This document shows positions 47,295 to 59,768 of a DNA stretch of 64,000 nucleotides, in pieces (positions within the stretch are counted from its first letter, which is position 1; the number at the start of each line of letters is the position of its first letter). The stretch is taken from positions 54,429,776-54,493,775 of the forward strand of contig OY829326.1 in the NCBI GenBank assembly GCA_963691655.1, given 5' to 3'. Both the position numbers and the translations under genes were made by a program. The notes beneath the pieces are model-generated. The model had not been told where the DNA came from and ran no database searches. It saw only the letters and a list, made by a program, of their open reading frames with translations. The DNA is from Toxonevra muliebris (lineage: Eukaryota > Arthropoda > Insecta > Diptera > Pallopteridae).

Positions 47295-48145
47295 CAAGGC
47301 GGCCGTATTTAATTTAATTTAATTTTTGATATTGATTGCCAGTGGATGGAAAAAAAGTCAAAACAAAATCTATTGAACGATTTTTAAATATTTTTTAATC
47401 GGTTTCTTTCTAAAAGGTAAAATAAAAGAAAAAATTTTAAAAATAAATTTGAATTAAAATTAATGGGAAATTTTTGACCTCAGATTCGTGTTCAGCATGA
47501 AAAATTCATTCGCAAACACTAGGAACAATATTGTTCACCAAACCTATGCAGGACAGTGTTATCGAATAAGCTTCAAAGTTCTTAATCTTAAATATAATTA
47601 ATCCTTTAACCCATTGTTGCTCAGAACACCCGACTCGGAAGATTTCAATGCTGTGACTGCACGAATTTAGGGAATGTATGCCAACCTCATCCCGGCTCCT
47701 CATCATTGATAATGGCCCAAATTCCCACTGATAATCATTTGAAAAAAAATTAGTCTCTGACTATTTTTAGCATTTTCGATCATTTTTTTAAAGTTGGGTT
47801 CATTATCAGTAATGGCAAATCAATGAGTTATCAAAATTATGTCTTTCACAATAAAAAGTGTATTGGAATCCACATTGAATAATATTTATTTGAAAAAATT
47901 TAAATCGATTATTCTGTGAATTTTTTAGTCATTTTCGGCCATTTTTTGTTTTGTTTTAAGATTAAGAAAACTCCTAAAGCTTTAAGACATTTATCCACTT
48001 TCTCCCTAGTCTGATAGAGTCCATCAAATGCATCATCGTATTTAATTTATTGTATTTAAATATCAATTTCATAAAAATTTGTATATGAATATTTTCGTCG
48101 AATGAAACCTCCTCCTCCCAAAAAAAAATCCTGGCTACGGCCCTG
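47295..48145. mobile_element. hAT-like non-autonomous element, copy B
   Basis: The 851-bp element runs from CAAGGCGGCCGTATTTAA to ATCCTGGCTACGGCCCTG, whose reverse complement CAGGGCCGTAGCCAG mirrors the left end. Flanks CTGCCATG (47287-47294) and CTACCATG (48146-48153) form an 8-bp target duplication with one mismatch. The interior is colinear with copies A and C. There is no coding capacity. Confidence 0.85.
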
Positions 48146-50089
48146 CTACCATGTATGTTAAAGAAGACCCCTCTGTACTTTAAGTACACAGTACAGTAGT
48201 TGATTCTCTTTAGGATTCATTAGTAATTTGATAAAAATTGGGCTGTTTCTTAGGACCCAGCAACTTTTTCGTTTAAGGACAGGTATGACAGTCAGTCTCA
48301 GCTAAATTTAGCTTCTTCTACTATTTTCTTTGTAATTATTACTTTAGGTATAAGGTAGAGACTAGATGCTTGGCTCAAAGAAATTATACCATCTTATCTA
48401 TTTCAGGCACAGTTTTTACTAATTTGTTTCCCAAATATCGAAGTCTCTGATAGCTAGCATACCGATTTCACTTTTCCGCGTTAATCTTCCGAGTCCGTTC
48501 TTTTGGCACTTACAACAAAATTTAATAAAGTGGAATACTCGATATTCTATTACTACGAAATGCAACAATTTGGTATAATTTACAGTGCTTCGTTTGTTCA
48601 TTCTGCCCAATGTATGAATACTTCGGAAATGACTTTCAACACGGTTTTGAGAGAGGCCATTCGCTGGGTTAGACACCCCGTCCTTTTGAAGACAATATAA
48701 ATTTTAATCCAGAAAAAGCCGGTCTGCTAAATTCCATTTGTGATGCTTCAAACAATAAAAGTAAATCAGTTTTGTGATGCTTCCACAGTTTAAATAAATT
48801 CTAAAATATTTTATCCTTTTTGAATTCTAACAAACCAATAATAATAACAATTTTTCAATTGGGGTTGTCTTTTAAAATTTTCGTGAAAAAAAAATGAGCC
48901 AGAAACCTTTAAGAAACCCTGCTGCAGTTTTAAGTTCTAGTTCAAAAAGAGGTAGCCCCTCCACCCCCTACCCCTCGTTTTTTACCTCTACCCTAGGCGT
49001 AAAAATCATTCAAAGAAATCTATCTTCAACTAATTGAATGGAAGCCGGAATTTAGTAGAATACGCGGGAGACCAAGATGCACATAAAAGAGATGCAAGAA
49101 TGGAGAAAAATATTTAATGAAACCAAAGCATTTTAGGGGCGCCACAATAAATGCATTCAACGAAATCAAAGCTATTATATACCACATAGAAATTACTTTA
49201 ATAGAAAAGAAAAGTTGCTACTTATCAGTAGCAGTGGCAAAGTTGTTACTGATAATATCAAATACCAAATATCAGCGACAAATATCACTACAACATCGAT
49301 CCTTGCACTTAAAATAAAACTCTTTTTGAAGGAACCACAAAATATATCTTCACCATAATCTCTGGATCTGTTTATAAATAGTAGATCCAGGTCTATTAAA
49401 CCATCGAGTCGTCGGCTTTTATTAGATTTAAGCTAAACACTGCCCCAACCAATCCACTTTACCCTTTAATTGATTCAATTGCTGAGGGAAACGTTGGAGC
49501 AAAAAGTTGGACTTATCTTTTGTTTGTTTCTTTACTTATAAAATTTTTTATTATAATTAAACAACTTCTAGGTAATCATTTTAAGCAGGAAAGGGGAAAG
49601 ATTTGGATATAAGTTTCAATCCCTCGTGGGCCACTGAAATCAAAAATGTCGTTGGAATTCCAAAAAAAGGATGATTTAATACTCTGACCTGAGGTTTTCA
49701 CGTTTTATAATATTTAGAATTGAATTTTTTGAATTGAAATTGAATTAAAAAAGTATTTTTATTTTATAAATTAATATTAGTCAAACGCCCATGCTCCATT
49801 TGAAATTTGAGGCCACTTGGAGCCACTGAAATTTACATACTTGGAATCAACTGTAATTTGAAATCAGTTTCAGTATACTTAATTATATGGTCGGATAGCA
49901 TTTCCAACTACATGTAGGTCGGATGTTGAAATTACAATTTGAAAAAATTTAGATCCGCCATAAAAAATGTAAGTTGTTCAACCTTTTGCTTTACTTTCAA
50001 AATGGAAACTAAATATTAAGATATTTTCACATTTTATCTGCTAATTGAACTGTTTTAGGTGAGAGGGGGTGGAAAGGAGTGTTATTCTC
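48146..50089. other. No gene seen; C-rich patch
   Basis: A run of CCCCTCCACCCCCTACCCCTC lies near 48955-48979. Small frames at 48419, 48503 and 49117 have no recognised domain. No element ends were paired. Confidence 0.5.
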
Positions 50090-50124
50090 TTAATCCCGCC
50101 CCCCTCTGCCTACGCCACTGCCCG
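50090..50124 (-). mobile_element. Solo transposon terminus CAGTGGCGTAGGCAG
   Basis: On the minus strand CAGTGGCGTAGGCAGAGGGG (from 50120) is followed by GGCGGGATTAAGAG. CAGTGGCGTA with a following G-run is typical of 8-bp-TSD DNA transposon ends. The same 10-mer occurs at 60263 and 61669. No partner end was found upstream. Confidence 0.4.
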
Positions 50125-50310
50125 GAATTATATCAACCATTGTCATGGTATTAAAATTTTTTGTTCGAAAGGACAAAAAATATTTGCTTTCCTTCCGCTT
50201 TTCTGCAACCTCTATATCTGTTAGTGTTGATGCATACATTCTGCCATTTATTGGATTAAATTTTATAAGAATTTCAATTGTAAAGCGTAAAATATTGATA
50301 CTGAATTGAA

Positions 50311-50336
50311 GTTTGTGTCTTAAGTCTTTTGTTTTT
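50311..50336 (+). repeat. Copy of the ~26-bp dispersed motif
   Basis: GTTTGTGTCTTAAGTCTTTTG, 18-19 of 21 identical to the copies at 13201 and 18797. Confidence 0.55.
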
Positions 50337-53300
50337 ATCATGTAAATTTTGCCTAAAAAATTTTCTTTCGACAAAAAATAAGTAGTTAAATGAAAATCAA
50401 ATGAACACAATAATAATAAAAAAAATATTACCTTAATAATTTAAAATAAATAATTCCACAACTAAAAACGCGCTGAAAACAAGGGCATATATATATAAGT
50501 ATACAATGCCTGCTTCTTTGTTGTTGTTTTTTATTTACCACTAATAAGTATTTATCTTTTTTATTTTACTTTTAAATATAAATTTATTTAATTAAATTTT
50601 ATTTTTTTTTTTTTTTCTGTTTTTACAAACACAAAATTATTATTATTATTATTATTATTTTTTTTTGTTTCTTTAAATATTTAGTAGCTCATATGTTCAA
50701 GCACTGTGAACCCAACAACGCTAATGGAGTATAATTTAAAGTTATATATTTTTTTGATTTACTTTGGCAACGCTTTAGCAACACTCATGCATGTACACGG
50801 AAAACTCACTCGGCAATAATTGATAAAGTAAGAAATTACGTATAGGGCAACAATGGTTTATAATAGCTGTGTGTATGTATGTGTGCGTGAGTATACACAT
50901 TTCCACATATGTATATGCATATGTTTAAAAAGTGCTTTATATACTTAAAGTGTGTCTACAAATGAAATGCCTAGCACAAAAGAAACGAGAACAATATCAC
51001 TTTTACACACTTATTTTGAATGAATTGAATTGAATAGCTGTGTGATAATTCTCAAGTAGTTGTTGATGAAATGTTGTTGTTGTTGTTGGTTTCTGGTTGC
51101 TGATTGCTTGTAGTTAGTAGTTGCTCTTATTTACACGTGTATGCATGAAGGTATGTACATATGTTTGTTTGAGTGTATGTCTGTGTTTGTGTTGTATGTA
51201 GCCGTCTTTTTTCTTATTGATTTACAAAATATTAACATTTAGACCACACCTTTATTTTTTTTTTTTCTAAAGCATACAAGCGTTTGTAAGGTATTTGCGT
51301 TTGTAAGTGTTTTTGTTGTTTTTTATTATGAATTGTTAGTGTTTAGTTTTTTTTACGAGTATGTGAAATGTTTCAATTGATTTTTATTACATTTGTTGTT
51401 GTTGCTATTGTTGTTGATTTACGTTTTTATGCCAATTTAGAGCACTTTGGTGCACTTTTGTTTTACTTTTCTACTAATTTTTTGAAAGCGCACTTGTAGT
51501 TAATATTTGTTTATATACAAATATTTAACTTTTTAAGTTTAGTTTAGTTTATATATATATATATATTTTTTTTGTAGTTACTATACTAGTCTCTAGTCAG
51601 TCTTTTTAATAGAATTTTACACATTTTTAAGTTCTGTCATTCGTAAACTTTTTTTAATAAATATTTCTTTTTTATACTAATATTTTTAAACTTGTCAACC
51701 ACTTTTCAATCACTTGAAATGCGTTTTTCTAGTTGTATATTTCATTTGATATGCCGTCGTTATTTCACACGAATGTCAGCCATGAAACCAAAGCTCGTTG
51801 GTTTGTAGAATGCGATCATTGCTTTAAATTTCTAATCCCGCAAATTATTATAAACAATAATTTTAACATACACACACACATGAATCCAAGATTGAACTTA
51901 GCGCGTACACACGATTCACAGAAATTTTGGTATTCCGTAATACTTTTTTTTGTTGTTGTTGTTATTTTTTTTTTTTATTATGTATATTGTTTTCGTTTTT
52001 AATGCTTAAGCATGTAAATTCAATAAATTCAATAAAGAATCTATTACGCCGCTGCTAACGAATTATGCGATTTAAGAAGTTTTTGCGTTCCGTTTCCGTA
52101 CGTTTGTTCGTGTGCAGCAAGCAAACAAATCACCACGATGATATTTTCTGTTGTATATCTCGGTCGAACCAGCAAGAAGCGCAAAGTACCACTAAACACA
52201 CTGATGTTAAACAATTCTGCAAAATGCTGACTGAGATATAGTTATAGATGCTTTGCAATTGGTAGCAGCACACACAAAAAAAAAAGAGCGACGGCGACGA
52301 CAACAACATCGAGACAATCGAGACTCAGCGACAACATCAAAAGCCGCAATAGAAATATATATGTACCATACAATATGAATGAACAACGAAAATACACAGC
52401 ATTCAAAGTAGCGCAGCAGCAGCAACAGCAGCAATAGAGCAATGATGATGAGAATACAAACACAACTACAACTGGCGTAGTGATCGCACTAGATTCAACG
52501 GCAACCAGTAAACTGGTTACCCATAGTACAATCAGTTCAGAAAATATTAATTTCAAAAGAGAGCAATCGAGCGGGAGAGAGAGAGAGAGATAGCTTCAAA
52601 AGAGTGCAATTTTTATTAATAACAGCCAAGTGAGTGGTTAGTTATTGAATAACATATGTTATGTTAGCTTAACCACATTTAAAGAGCATTGCAAATGTGA
52701 ATGTTCTACCCAATAGTGTAATGTTAGAGTAAATAGTGTTATGATCCACTGTACAGTGTAATGTTAGAGTTAAAACTATAATGTTAAGCGCAGTTAAAAA
52801 TGTTGTACAATGTAACAGAATGTTACGGCATTCTTAACAGCGAAAGAGTTATGAAGAGTTAAATATGTTAACTTAATGTTGTTATTAATGAGAATTAACA
52901 TTTTTTTAAGACAAAAATATTGCAAAATTTTTTATTTTTAGTTATTTTGCAATTATTTTCTTTCTGAATTTACAAAAGCCCTTTAAGCTGGAGTAGGTAT
53001 ATACAATTTTTTAAATTTATAAATATATGCATATATTGTGTACTTGTTTTTTTTCTGTTTTGAATGGAAAGAGAAGCAAACAAACGGGAATGAAACTTTA
53101 CTTTTTATTTGTATCAAATTGCCAGTGGATTCAAAGATTGTAAAAAGCGAGAAATTTAGGTTTTCCATTTATTTTATTTATTTATTTATTAAAAAAAAAG
53201 AAAATGTTTCTCAAGACTAATAACCATATTGGCGGGAATATTTAACAGGAAAGACAAGGAGGGAGGGAGGTTGATATATACAAACTCTCTCCACTCTTGA

Positions 53301-54200
53301 ATATCAAATCAATATAAATTTGTTTTACAGATTTCGTAGAAGCACAAGAATGAATATAGGTCCATAAACACCTTTCTTCTTCTAGAATGCTAGTGCATCA
53401 GTAGATAGAATTTGGATCTTCTGCAGTTAAACAAATCGCACTTAACTCTTTCAGGGTATAAAGTTCACACGACAAATCTAGCGATTAATACATATTTTAA
53501 TTTATTTGAATATATATTAAAAAAAAATGTTTTCGCGTTTAAAAAATACACACGAATGAGGTTTTTAATAGAAAGTTTAGAACAGACTTTTGGCTTGCCT
53601 GACTTTATTTGTTAGTATAAATTTTATACCATTTTCATGGATTTAAACCAAGTCTTTGCGCAAAACCTATCATGAAAAATTTTTCCCCCCCAATTCTATT
53701 GTTAAATAAGTAAATGAAAAAAAAATGTAAAAGAGTTTCGTTTATTTTTTACTGTTTTCTAGTTTGTCGCTGGAAATGGTTAAAAGAGTTCTTCGTTCTA
53801 TTTGTATTAAACATTGTTTGTTTTTCAGTTGAAAATGTACAATTTAAAAATTTCACAAATAATTTCTCGTTTCTTGTTTAATTTTACCAGTTACTGTGTA
53901 TTTTTTACCTTATTTTATTATAAAAAACTAGAAAAAAAAAATGGCAAAGAAAATTCAACCCGGAAAATTTCAAAAAGGTTTACATTATTTACCAATAATT
54001 TATTATGACTAATTTGAATACACTGTATATATAAAGCAGGAGCTTTAACAAATCACGTTCTTTAAGAAAACCCAGAGGTAAAGGGAAATACCAACATACA
54101 CATTTAATTTAAATTTTCTTTATAAATTAACTCTACATGATTTTAAATTTAATCGCATGCTCTTTTAAAGAGAACCATAGTATATAATAGAATTGTACAA
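50337..54200. other. No gene seen; triplet, TA and GA microsatellites
   Basis: (ATT)n at 50636-50660, TTG-rich at 51076-51090, TA at 51551-51567, CAG/CAA-rich at 52413-52437, and (GA)n at 52575-52591. From 52660 to 52890 the block AATGTTA recurs at least eight times with GTTAGAGT/GTTAAC variants, a degenerate repeat. The 52200-52620 stretch is less AT-rich and could hold a 5' UTR or promoter of an unseen gene, but no initiator context can be assigned. Confidence 0.45.
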
Positions 54201-54221
54201 GCCAGAGTATAATACTCTCTC

Positions 54222-54385
54222 TCTCTGTTAAAGTTTCAAACGACCCAATAAAAATACATTTTTAATATATTTCTTAAAAGTGTGAGAAGTCATAAAGTCA
54301 AAGAGAAATTCACTGTTAAAAAGTCACAAAGTCATATCCTCTCACACACTCTCTCTCTCATCCTCTCTCTTGCATTCATTCTCTG
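54222..54385. repeat. CT-rich microsatellite tracts
   Basis: (CT)n occurs at about 54214-54228 and again at 54344-54372 with interruptions, and CTCTCT tracts recur near 54640. Confidence 0.7.
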
Positions 54386-54445
54386 AGCAAACTGTCGCGC
54401 TGCTGTCATTTACCTTCATCTCACAATTCAATACTCAGCATTTGA

Positions 54446-54673
54446 TTGGCTCGATTAACACAATCGGAGCAACAACAGCACCGTTATTACAAGTACAGCA
54501 ACAGCAGAAATAGCAACAAAACATACACGAACCAAAAACAACCAGCATGTACCTACGAAACCACTACAAAAGTATGCTTTGAAGAGCCTACAACTACAAT
54601 GAAGAAAGTTACATACATGCAAACACAGAAGAGACCTCTCGCTCTCTCTTTCCTTACCGTTTTCTCGCTCTGA
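54446..54673 (+). CDS. Hypothetical Gln/Asn/Thr-rich small ORF
   Basis: Seventy-five codons begin MARLTQSEQQQHRYYKYSNS, polar and low-complexity, then TYETTTKVCFEEPTTTMKKV. CAG/CAA-rich reading frames are common in fly coding exons and in fly UTRs alike. No domain, upstream acceptor or conserved neighbour supports it strongly. It is most likely UTR or intergenic triplet DNA. Confidence 0.15.
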   Translation: MARLTQSEQQQHRYYKYSNSRNSNKTYTNQKQPACTYETTTKVCFEEPTTTMKKVTYMQTQKRPLALSFLTVFSL

Positions 54674-56511
54674 CACGTTTTTGTCATTCATTTTTTGTTT
54701 GTCTTTTTTTTTCGCTACCAGCATGTGAGTATTTGTGTATGCGAGTGTATACCCTATGGTTGTTTGTGTATTGCTCTCATTCGATCACTTATTTTAAACA
54801 GCGAGCACGTTTTTGTTGTTGTTTACTCACGAAATTAAACTTATAGCAGAGCAGACTTATAACTTGTACGCTAAATGCTCTCCATTGTGCTTTGAATGAC
54901 TTGAATGTGAAAGAACAGATATGCTAGCGCATGCTATCTCATGTGATCTTATTTACTTGCATATGTTCTCATTTCATTGACCAATGCAGAGCATAGAGTG
55001 TTCGGCATGAATGACGACCATATAAAAAAAAAAAAAACAATGAGTGAGAAAAAAAGAAACAAAAAGATACATTGTGCAAATCATATAATCACAGAGCACA
55101 ACAGCAACAACAATAACAAACAGTCACCGCTTTGAGCCGCTCATTGAAATTAGATGTAGGCGTGGTCTATTGCTGCATTCGAAATGAAAACTTTTTCAAA
55201 TAACTAACACGCGATAAACGAACTGGATTGAAATTGAGCTGACAATAATGAATATATATGTATGTATGTATTTGTTGTTATTATTAGAGACTAAACTGAC
55301 CGCTAGGCGGTGGTAATGATGGTTGAATTCGTAGGATCGATCGTGGTGGTCTCTTGATCGACTACACACACTAAATGGAAATTAAGCGTTTTTGTGTAAG
55401 AGCGGTGTAGTGGCACGCAGAGGAGGGATGCATACGTACAACTGCAAACACACGAAATTTATTTTATTTATTATTATTTTTTTTTTCGCTTGCCGTAAAT
55501 TGGTTTTGTGCCGTATATTTTACACTGATGCACGCCAGATGTCAGCGCCTACTTTTCTGACGCGATCATCATCATCATTACCGTCATCAGCGGCAACCGT
55601 CATTATCATTTCCAGTGTTTAGTGTATTTTAAATTAAGTTCATTAAATCGATTTTTATTTACGTTCAATTTTTATGATGCGATTTCATTGTCAGCACGTT
55701 GATGTCGTTAAAAAACATAAAAAGAAGAAGAAGAAAAAAACAGAAAAATAAGCAATTTAATTTGTAAAATTTATAACCTGAAATTGGGCACAGTGGCACA
55801 AAGTCATTTAGTACATACTTTACAGATTCGATATGAGCGAAAAAAAAACAAATAAACAAAACTTCCTATAGAATAAAAATAAAATAGCTACTTTATCATT
55901 TCGTCTGAATACAATTAGCGTGAAATGAAAATGAAATATTTCGTCGAAGTGCGCAAGTGACCAAGCCTAAAAATTATTATATCAGAAATTACAGAAATTC
56001 CATAAGCTTCAGAAAATTAAATAAAATAATAACAGCAGCAATAGCACTAAAAATAACAGCAGCAAAAACGATAATAACTAAAGCGTTAATGAATGTAACA
56101 AAATATCGCTTAAAGGTGCTGTTTTTTTTTTTGCCCATTAAATACCTACAATAGAATAGCCGCGTCTTGGTTCTGTGCGCAATTTATAAATGTTATTTTA
56201 TTGTAAAATTAAAAAGTAAATTGACAACAAAGAACAACGTTTCACGTACATAGGCATGCACATACATATGTATATTATTATAACATATTCCCACATTTCA
56301 TTCTACAACAAAGAAAAAACGCTTTTAGTAGAAAATGAAGAAGTTGAATAATTAGCTATCAGCAAAAAGAACGATCAACAACATCAAGTAAAATGTAAAT
56401 TGCGATGCAAAAAAAAAAAACCAAAGAAAATTGCGCTTTAATTATATGTGCGTGCATGCGCGGTGCATACGAGTAATTCAAATATTGATTTTTATATATT
56501 TTTTTACGTAT
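54674..56511. other. No gene seen
   Basis: Mixed AT-rich DNA. GACCGCTAGGCGGT near 55299-55312 is a short near-palindrome in a GC-richer patch (55280-55440), and (TATG)n is at 55256-55271. (ATC)n-like triplets lie at 55566-55578. Confidence 0.45.
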
Positions 56512-56512
56512 T

Positions 56513-56825
56513 CAGCTGGGGATCCAGGCTCGTTCAGCCGCCTAGATCTCCGACCGGTGTTACAGTCGTCTGCAGATTTGAACTTTTTTGGGTCACTGAG
56601 ATTACTCTGAGCAGAGTACATTCACTGGCGATCTATCATTATATCGCCAGTGAATTGGTTGGAAATTCATTTTCAATTTATAATGTATTTCGAACGCCCC
56701 AATCAGCTCAACATCCGTCACATTTATTTTATAAACATAAAATGATACATTTTGCTCGTTGGTCATGAATAAAAAAAAAAAAAATTAAAAGCTACGAAAA
56801 AATTAAAACTCTGAATCCGCTAGTG
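56513..56825. mobile_element. Possible CACTAGCGGATYCA MITE with internal hairpin
   Basis: TGAATCCGCTAGTG at 56812-56825 is a perfect family terminus in reverse complement. GCTGGGGATCCAGG near 56515 resembles the left end (CTAGCGGATCCAGG). Between them lies a perfect 13-bp hairpin, ATTCACTGGCGAT (56620-56632) and ATCGCCAGTGAAT (56643-56655), with a 10-base loop. The open frame at 56448-56768 crosses this segment and has no recognised domain. No clear target duplication. Confidence 0.35.
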
Positions 56826-58724
56826 CTGGCGCATATAATAATATACAGATACAGGATATTATCCTGTAGTCCCTCGGATAGCATAGGGCCCATATAAAAC
56901 TTTTGCAACAAGTGCGATTTCTCCCGATGGATTTTATTTCTTTCCACGTCAATCCCGTTTCTTTGACCACCTTGTTGAGTGTGCGTTTACAAGCCATTGT
57001 CGAGTTTCCTCGCCCCCTAATACCTCGAAGAACCTCCGATTTTGCAAATTGATCTCACCTTTCGCATTCGTACTGGTATATGCCTACCAGATGAGCCTCA
57101 AGCATTTGTTTTGGCGAATACTTAAACTTAATTTATTAAGAGTCCGTTACCAACCATGTTCATGTTTCATAGTCAGTCATTTAACACCTATTTGATGTTC
57201 AAGTTGACAAAGAAAATGCCCTGGCTGAAGAATTTTTATTGTGCTGCGGAAAGTAAGAGATTCTGCTTAGGATATCTTTCATGAGAGCACCGTCAAAAAT
57301 TTCGGATTAGGAGACCTATTTTTCTGAAAAATTAACGCAAGGGCGCTCCAACACAAAAAAAAAGTAGTACGGGGGGGGGAAGGGGTGTTAGTATTTGTTA
57401 AAAAATGATGTCAAAGGTGGTGTTGTGAAATTCATTCACTTTAGTATACCTAGGCCGAGTCATTTTTATACTAACCGCGGACCCTTCAAAAATTGTCCCA
57501 CCCATGGCGATAGATCACATACCAAATTCCAGTCTGATCGGACAGCATCTTATGTCGGTCCTAACTTTGGGCTTAAACTGAACTAAACTCTTAAAAGCAA
57601 TAAAAATGGCACATTGGAGGGTAAAAGCCCAACGGGAAAAAGCTCTCCAAAAGGCCTTTCGGAGTATTGACAAGTCAGCTCTAGGCGCTTCCTCTCCGTA
57701 TGACACACCATTACGTTTTTAACATTACAAGTCATTGGAAAAAAGACACTCCATTTTAGACGTTTCGGCAGCAAGTGTTTGTTAAAAAAACAAAAACAAC
57801 AAGTGCTGACCTTATACTCCTAAGGCGAGCTGCTGACGATCGGGCCGTTGGGAATGAACAGCAATTTTAACGCAGAAACGAAGTCGTCATCAGAGGTTGA
57901 ATGCAATGGGCGTGTATTATTTGGTTTCTTTCGCTAGTCATGAATGCCACCGAATATGAAGCTCCTAGATTGACCCAAAGTTCGCCATATGAAGATGACT
58001 GCACTTTAAGCTTTACCTACGTCCTATGCAACCAACCAACCAACTAAATGCAAAACTAAATTCCTTAGTCAGAATCTAAGCACTAAGGTTTGTGTTCAAA
58101 AGAGCGCAGTGAAGCCATTGATAGTACCACGCATCTTATGAGACAGTCCTCAAGCTCCGTCGGCTTGAGCTGCTTCTTCAGTGACCAGCTTCACACTACG
58201 CCATGGATACGCTGCAAAATGCCAATCAGAGATCTGGTCCTCATCAACTGCTAGTTTGTCAATAAGCTTATGATTTGTATGTCTCTTGAGTATAAGTAAT
58301 ATTCATACTCTTTCTCTTTCGGAGCTTCTAAGGTAAGTGAACGAAACTAAGAAGTTCGGGCTTAAGAGAACTTTTGGCTTTCCTTCTTCTTCTTCTTTCC
58401 TGTCTCTCTACACTCTTATACTGGCTCTATCCCGGGTATAGTATAATGGTCCTTGACATTGAGTGTTTTGGTTTAGCTCATCCCATCCTCAGCTCTATAC
58501 TCTAAACTCTATGTAAGTCTCCTGAAGACAGGATTAAAAATACTTACTTGTAACTTCTAGGGCTGCCTCCTCTGGATCTTGTTCGGTCGAACTGCAGTTT
58601 CGTAAAAAATGTATAAAATGCACAAGGACCGCTTCATTACAACTGCTAACAGACAGAATATTCAGATTTTGCATTCCCTCAAGGGAAAATTCACAAAAAA
58701 AAAATGGCAGATTTAGTGACATAC
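56826..58724. other. No gene seen; less AT-rich, G-run
   Basis: A G-run (GGGGGGGG) lies near 57371. Unlike most of the window, 57400-58350 is closer to balanced composition and may contain unrecognised transposon sequence. Frames at 57395, 57515 and 58534 have no recognised domain. Confidence 0.4.
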
Positions 58725-58732
58725 TTACAAAG

Positions 58733-59760
58733 CAAGGCCGTATTTAGGGGGAGGGTTTTGGGGGTTCTGACCCCCCCCCCCCCCCGAAATGTGGAAACTT
58801 TATTCTAATTTTTGAGATTAATTGCCAATGGATGGAAAAAAAGTCAAAATAAAATCTGTTTAACGATATTTTTTACTTCCATCGGTTTTTCTAAAAAGTC
58901 AAATATAAAAAATAAATTTGAAATCTTAGTTACACTATGCGATCAAATCCGATTTGTTTTCTTCGACAAACATCGGTTTGACTACGGATTCAAAAAGAGA
59001 AGATGATACTGAGCACTCCTGCATTCATAGTTTTTCTGGGTCAGTAACTGTTTTTGATTTAAGGTTTCGTCCTGAATCAGTTTGAAAAGTTTAAAAATTA
59101 ATAAAAATAGAAAAAATTATCGGATTCTTGTAAAATAAGACTTGATTGAACCCCATTTTTTTCCTTAAACGTGACGTAATGGGAAGTTTTTGACCTCAGA
59201 TTCGTGTTCAACGTGAAAAATTCTTTCGCAATAACTCCATCTTATTAGCAAAATCCATCTTAAAATTAATTTTTCAACGCATTATTGCTCAGAGCACCAC
59301 AACTAGAATGATCTCTTTCAATGCTGTGACTTCACGAATTTAGGGATTATAAGCCAACCTCATCCGGGTTCCTTATTATTGATAATGGCTCAAACTCCCA
59401 ATGATGATCATTTGAAAATAATTAGCCTCTTCAATTTTTGGTAATTTTTTTAAGGTTGGGTACATCATCAGTAGTGGGAAAAAAAATGCACTAGAATGCA
59501 AATTGAATAATATTTATTTGAAAAAATTTTATTTGATTATTCTGGGAATTTTTTGTCACTATTTGCCATTTTTTTGAGGATAAGATTACAAAAAAATCGG
59601 AAAATTTTTCCTAAAATTTTAATTTTATAGGGTCCATCAAATGCATCATTGATTTAATTTATTGTATTTCAAAATCAGTTTGATAAAAATTATTTATGAA
59701 TATTTTCTTCGAATGAAAACTGCCCTCCCCCCCCGAAAAAAATTTCTGGCTACGGCCCTG
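58733..59760. mobile_element. hAT-like non-autonomous element, copy C, perfect TSD
   Basis: The left end is CAAGGCCGTATTTAGG; the right end TTTCTGGCTACGGCCCTG gives CAGGGCCGTAGCCAGAAA in reverse complement. The flanking octamer TTACAAAG is perfect on both sides (58725-58732 and 59761-59768). At 1028 bp it is the longest copy. A G-run and a C-run lie just inside the left end and a C-run near the right. An 8-bp duplication with a CA...TG boundary is the signature of the hAT superfamily. No transposase is encoded. Confidence 0.88.
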
Positions 59761-59768
59761 TTACAAAG

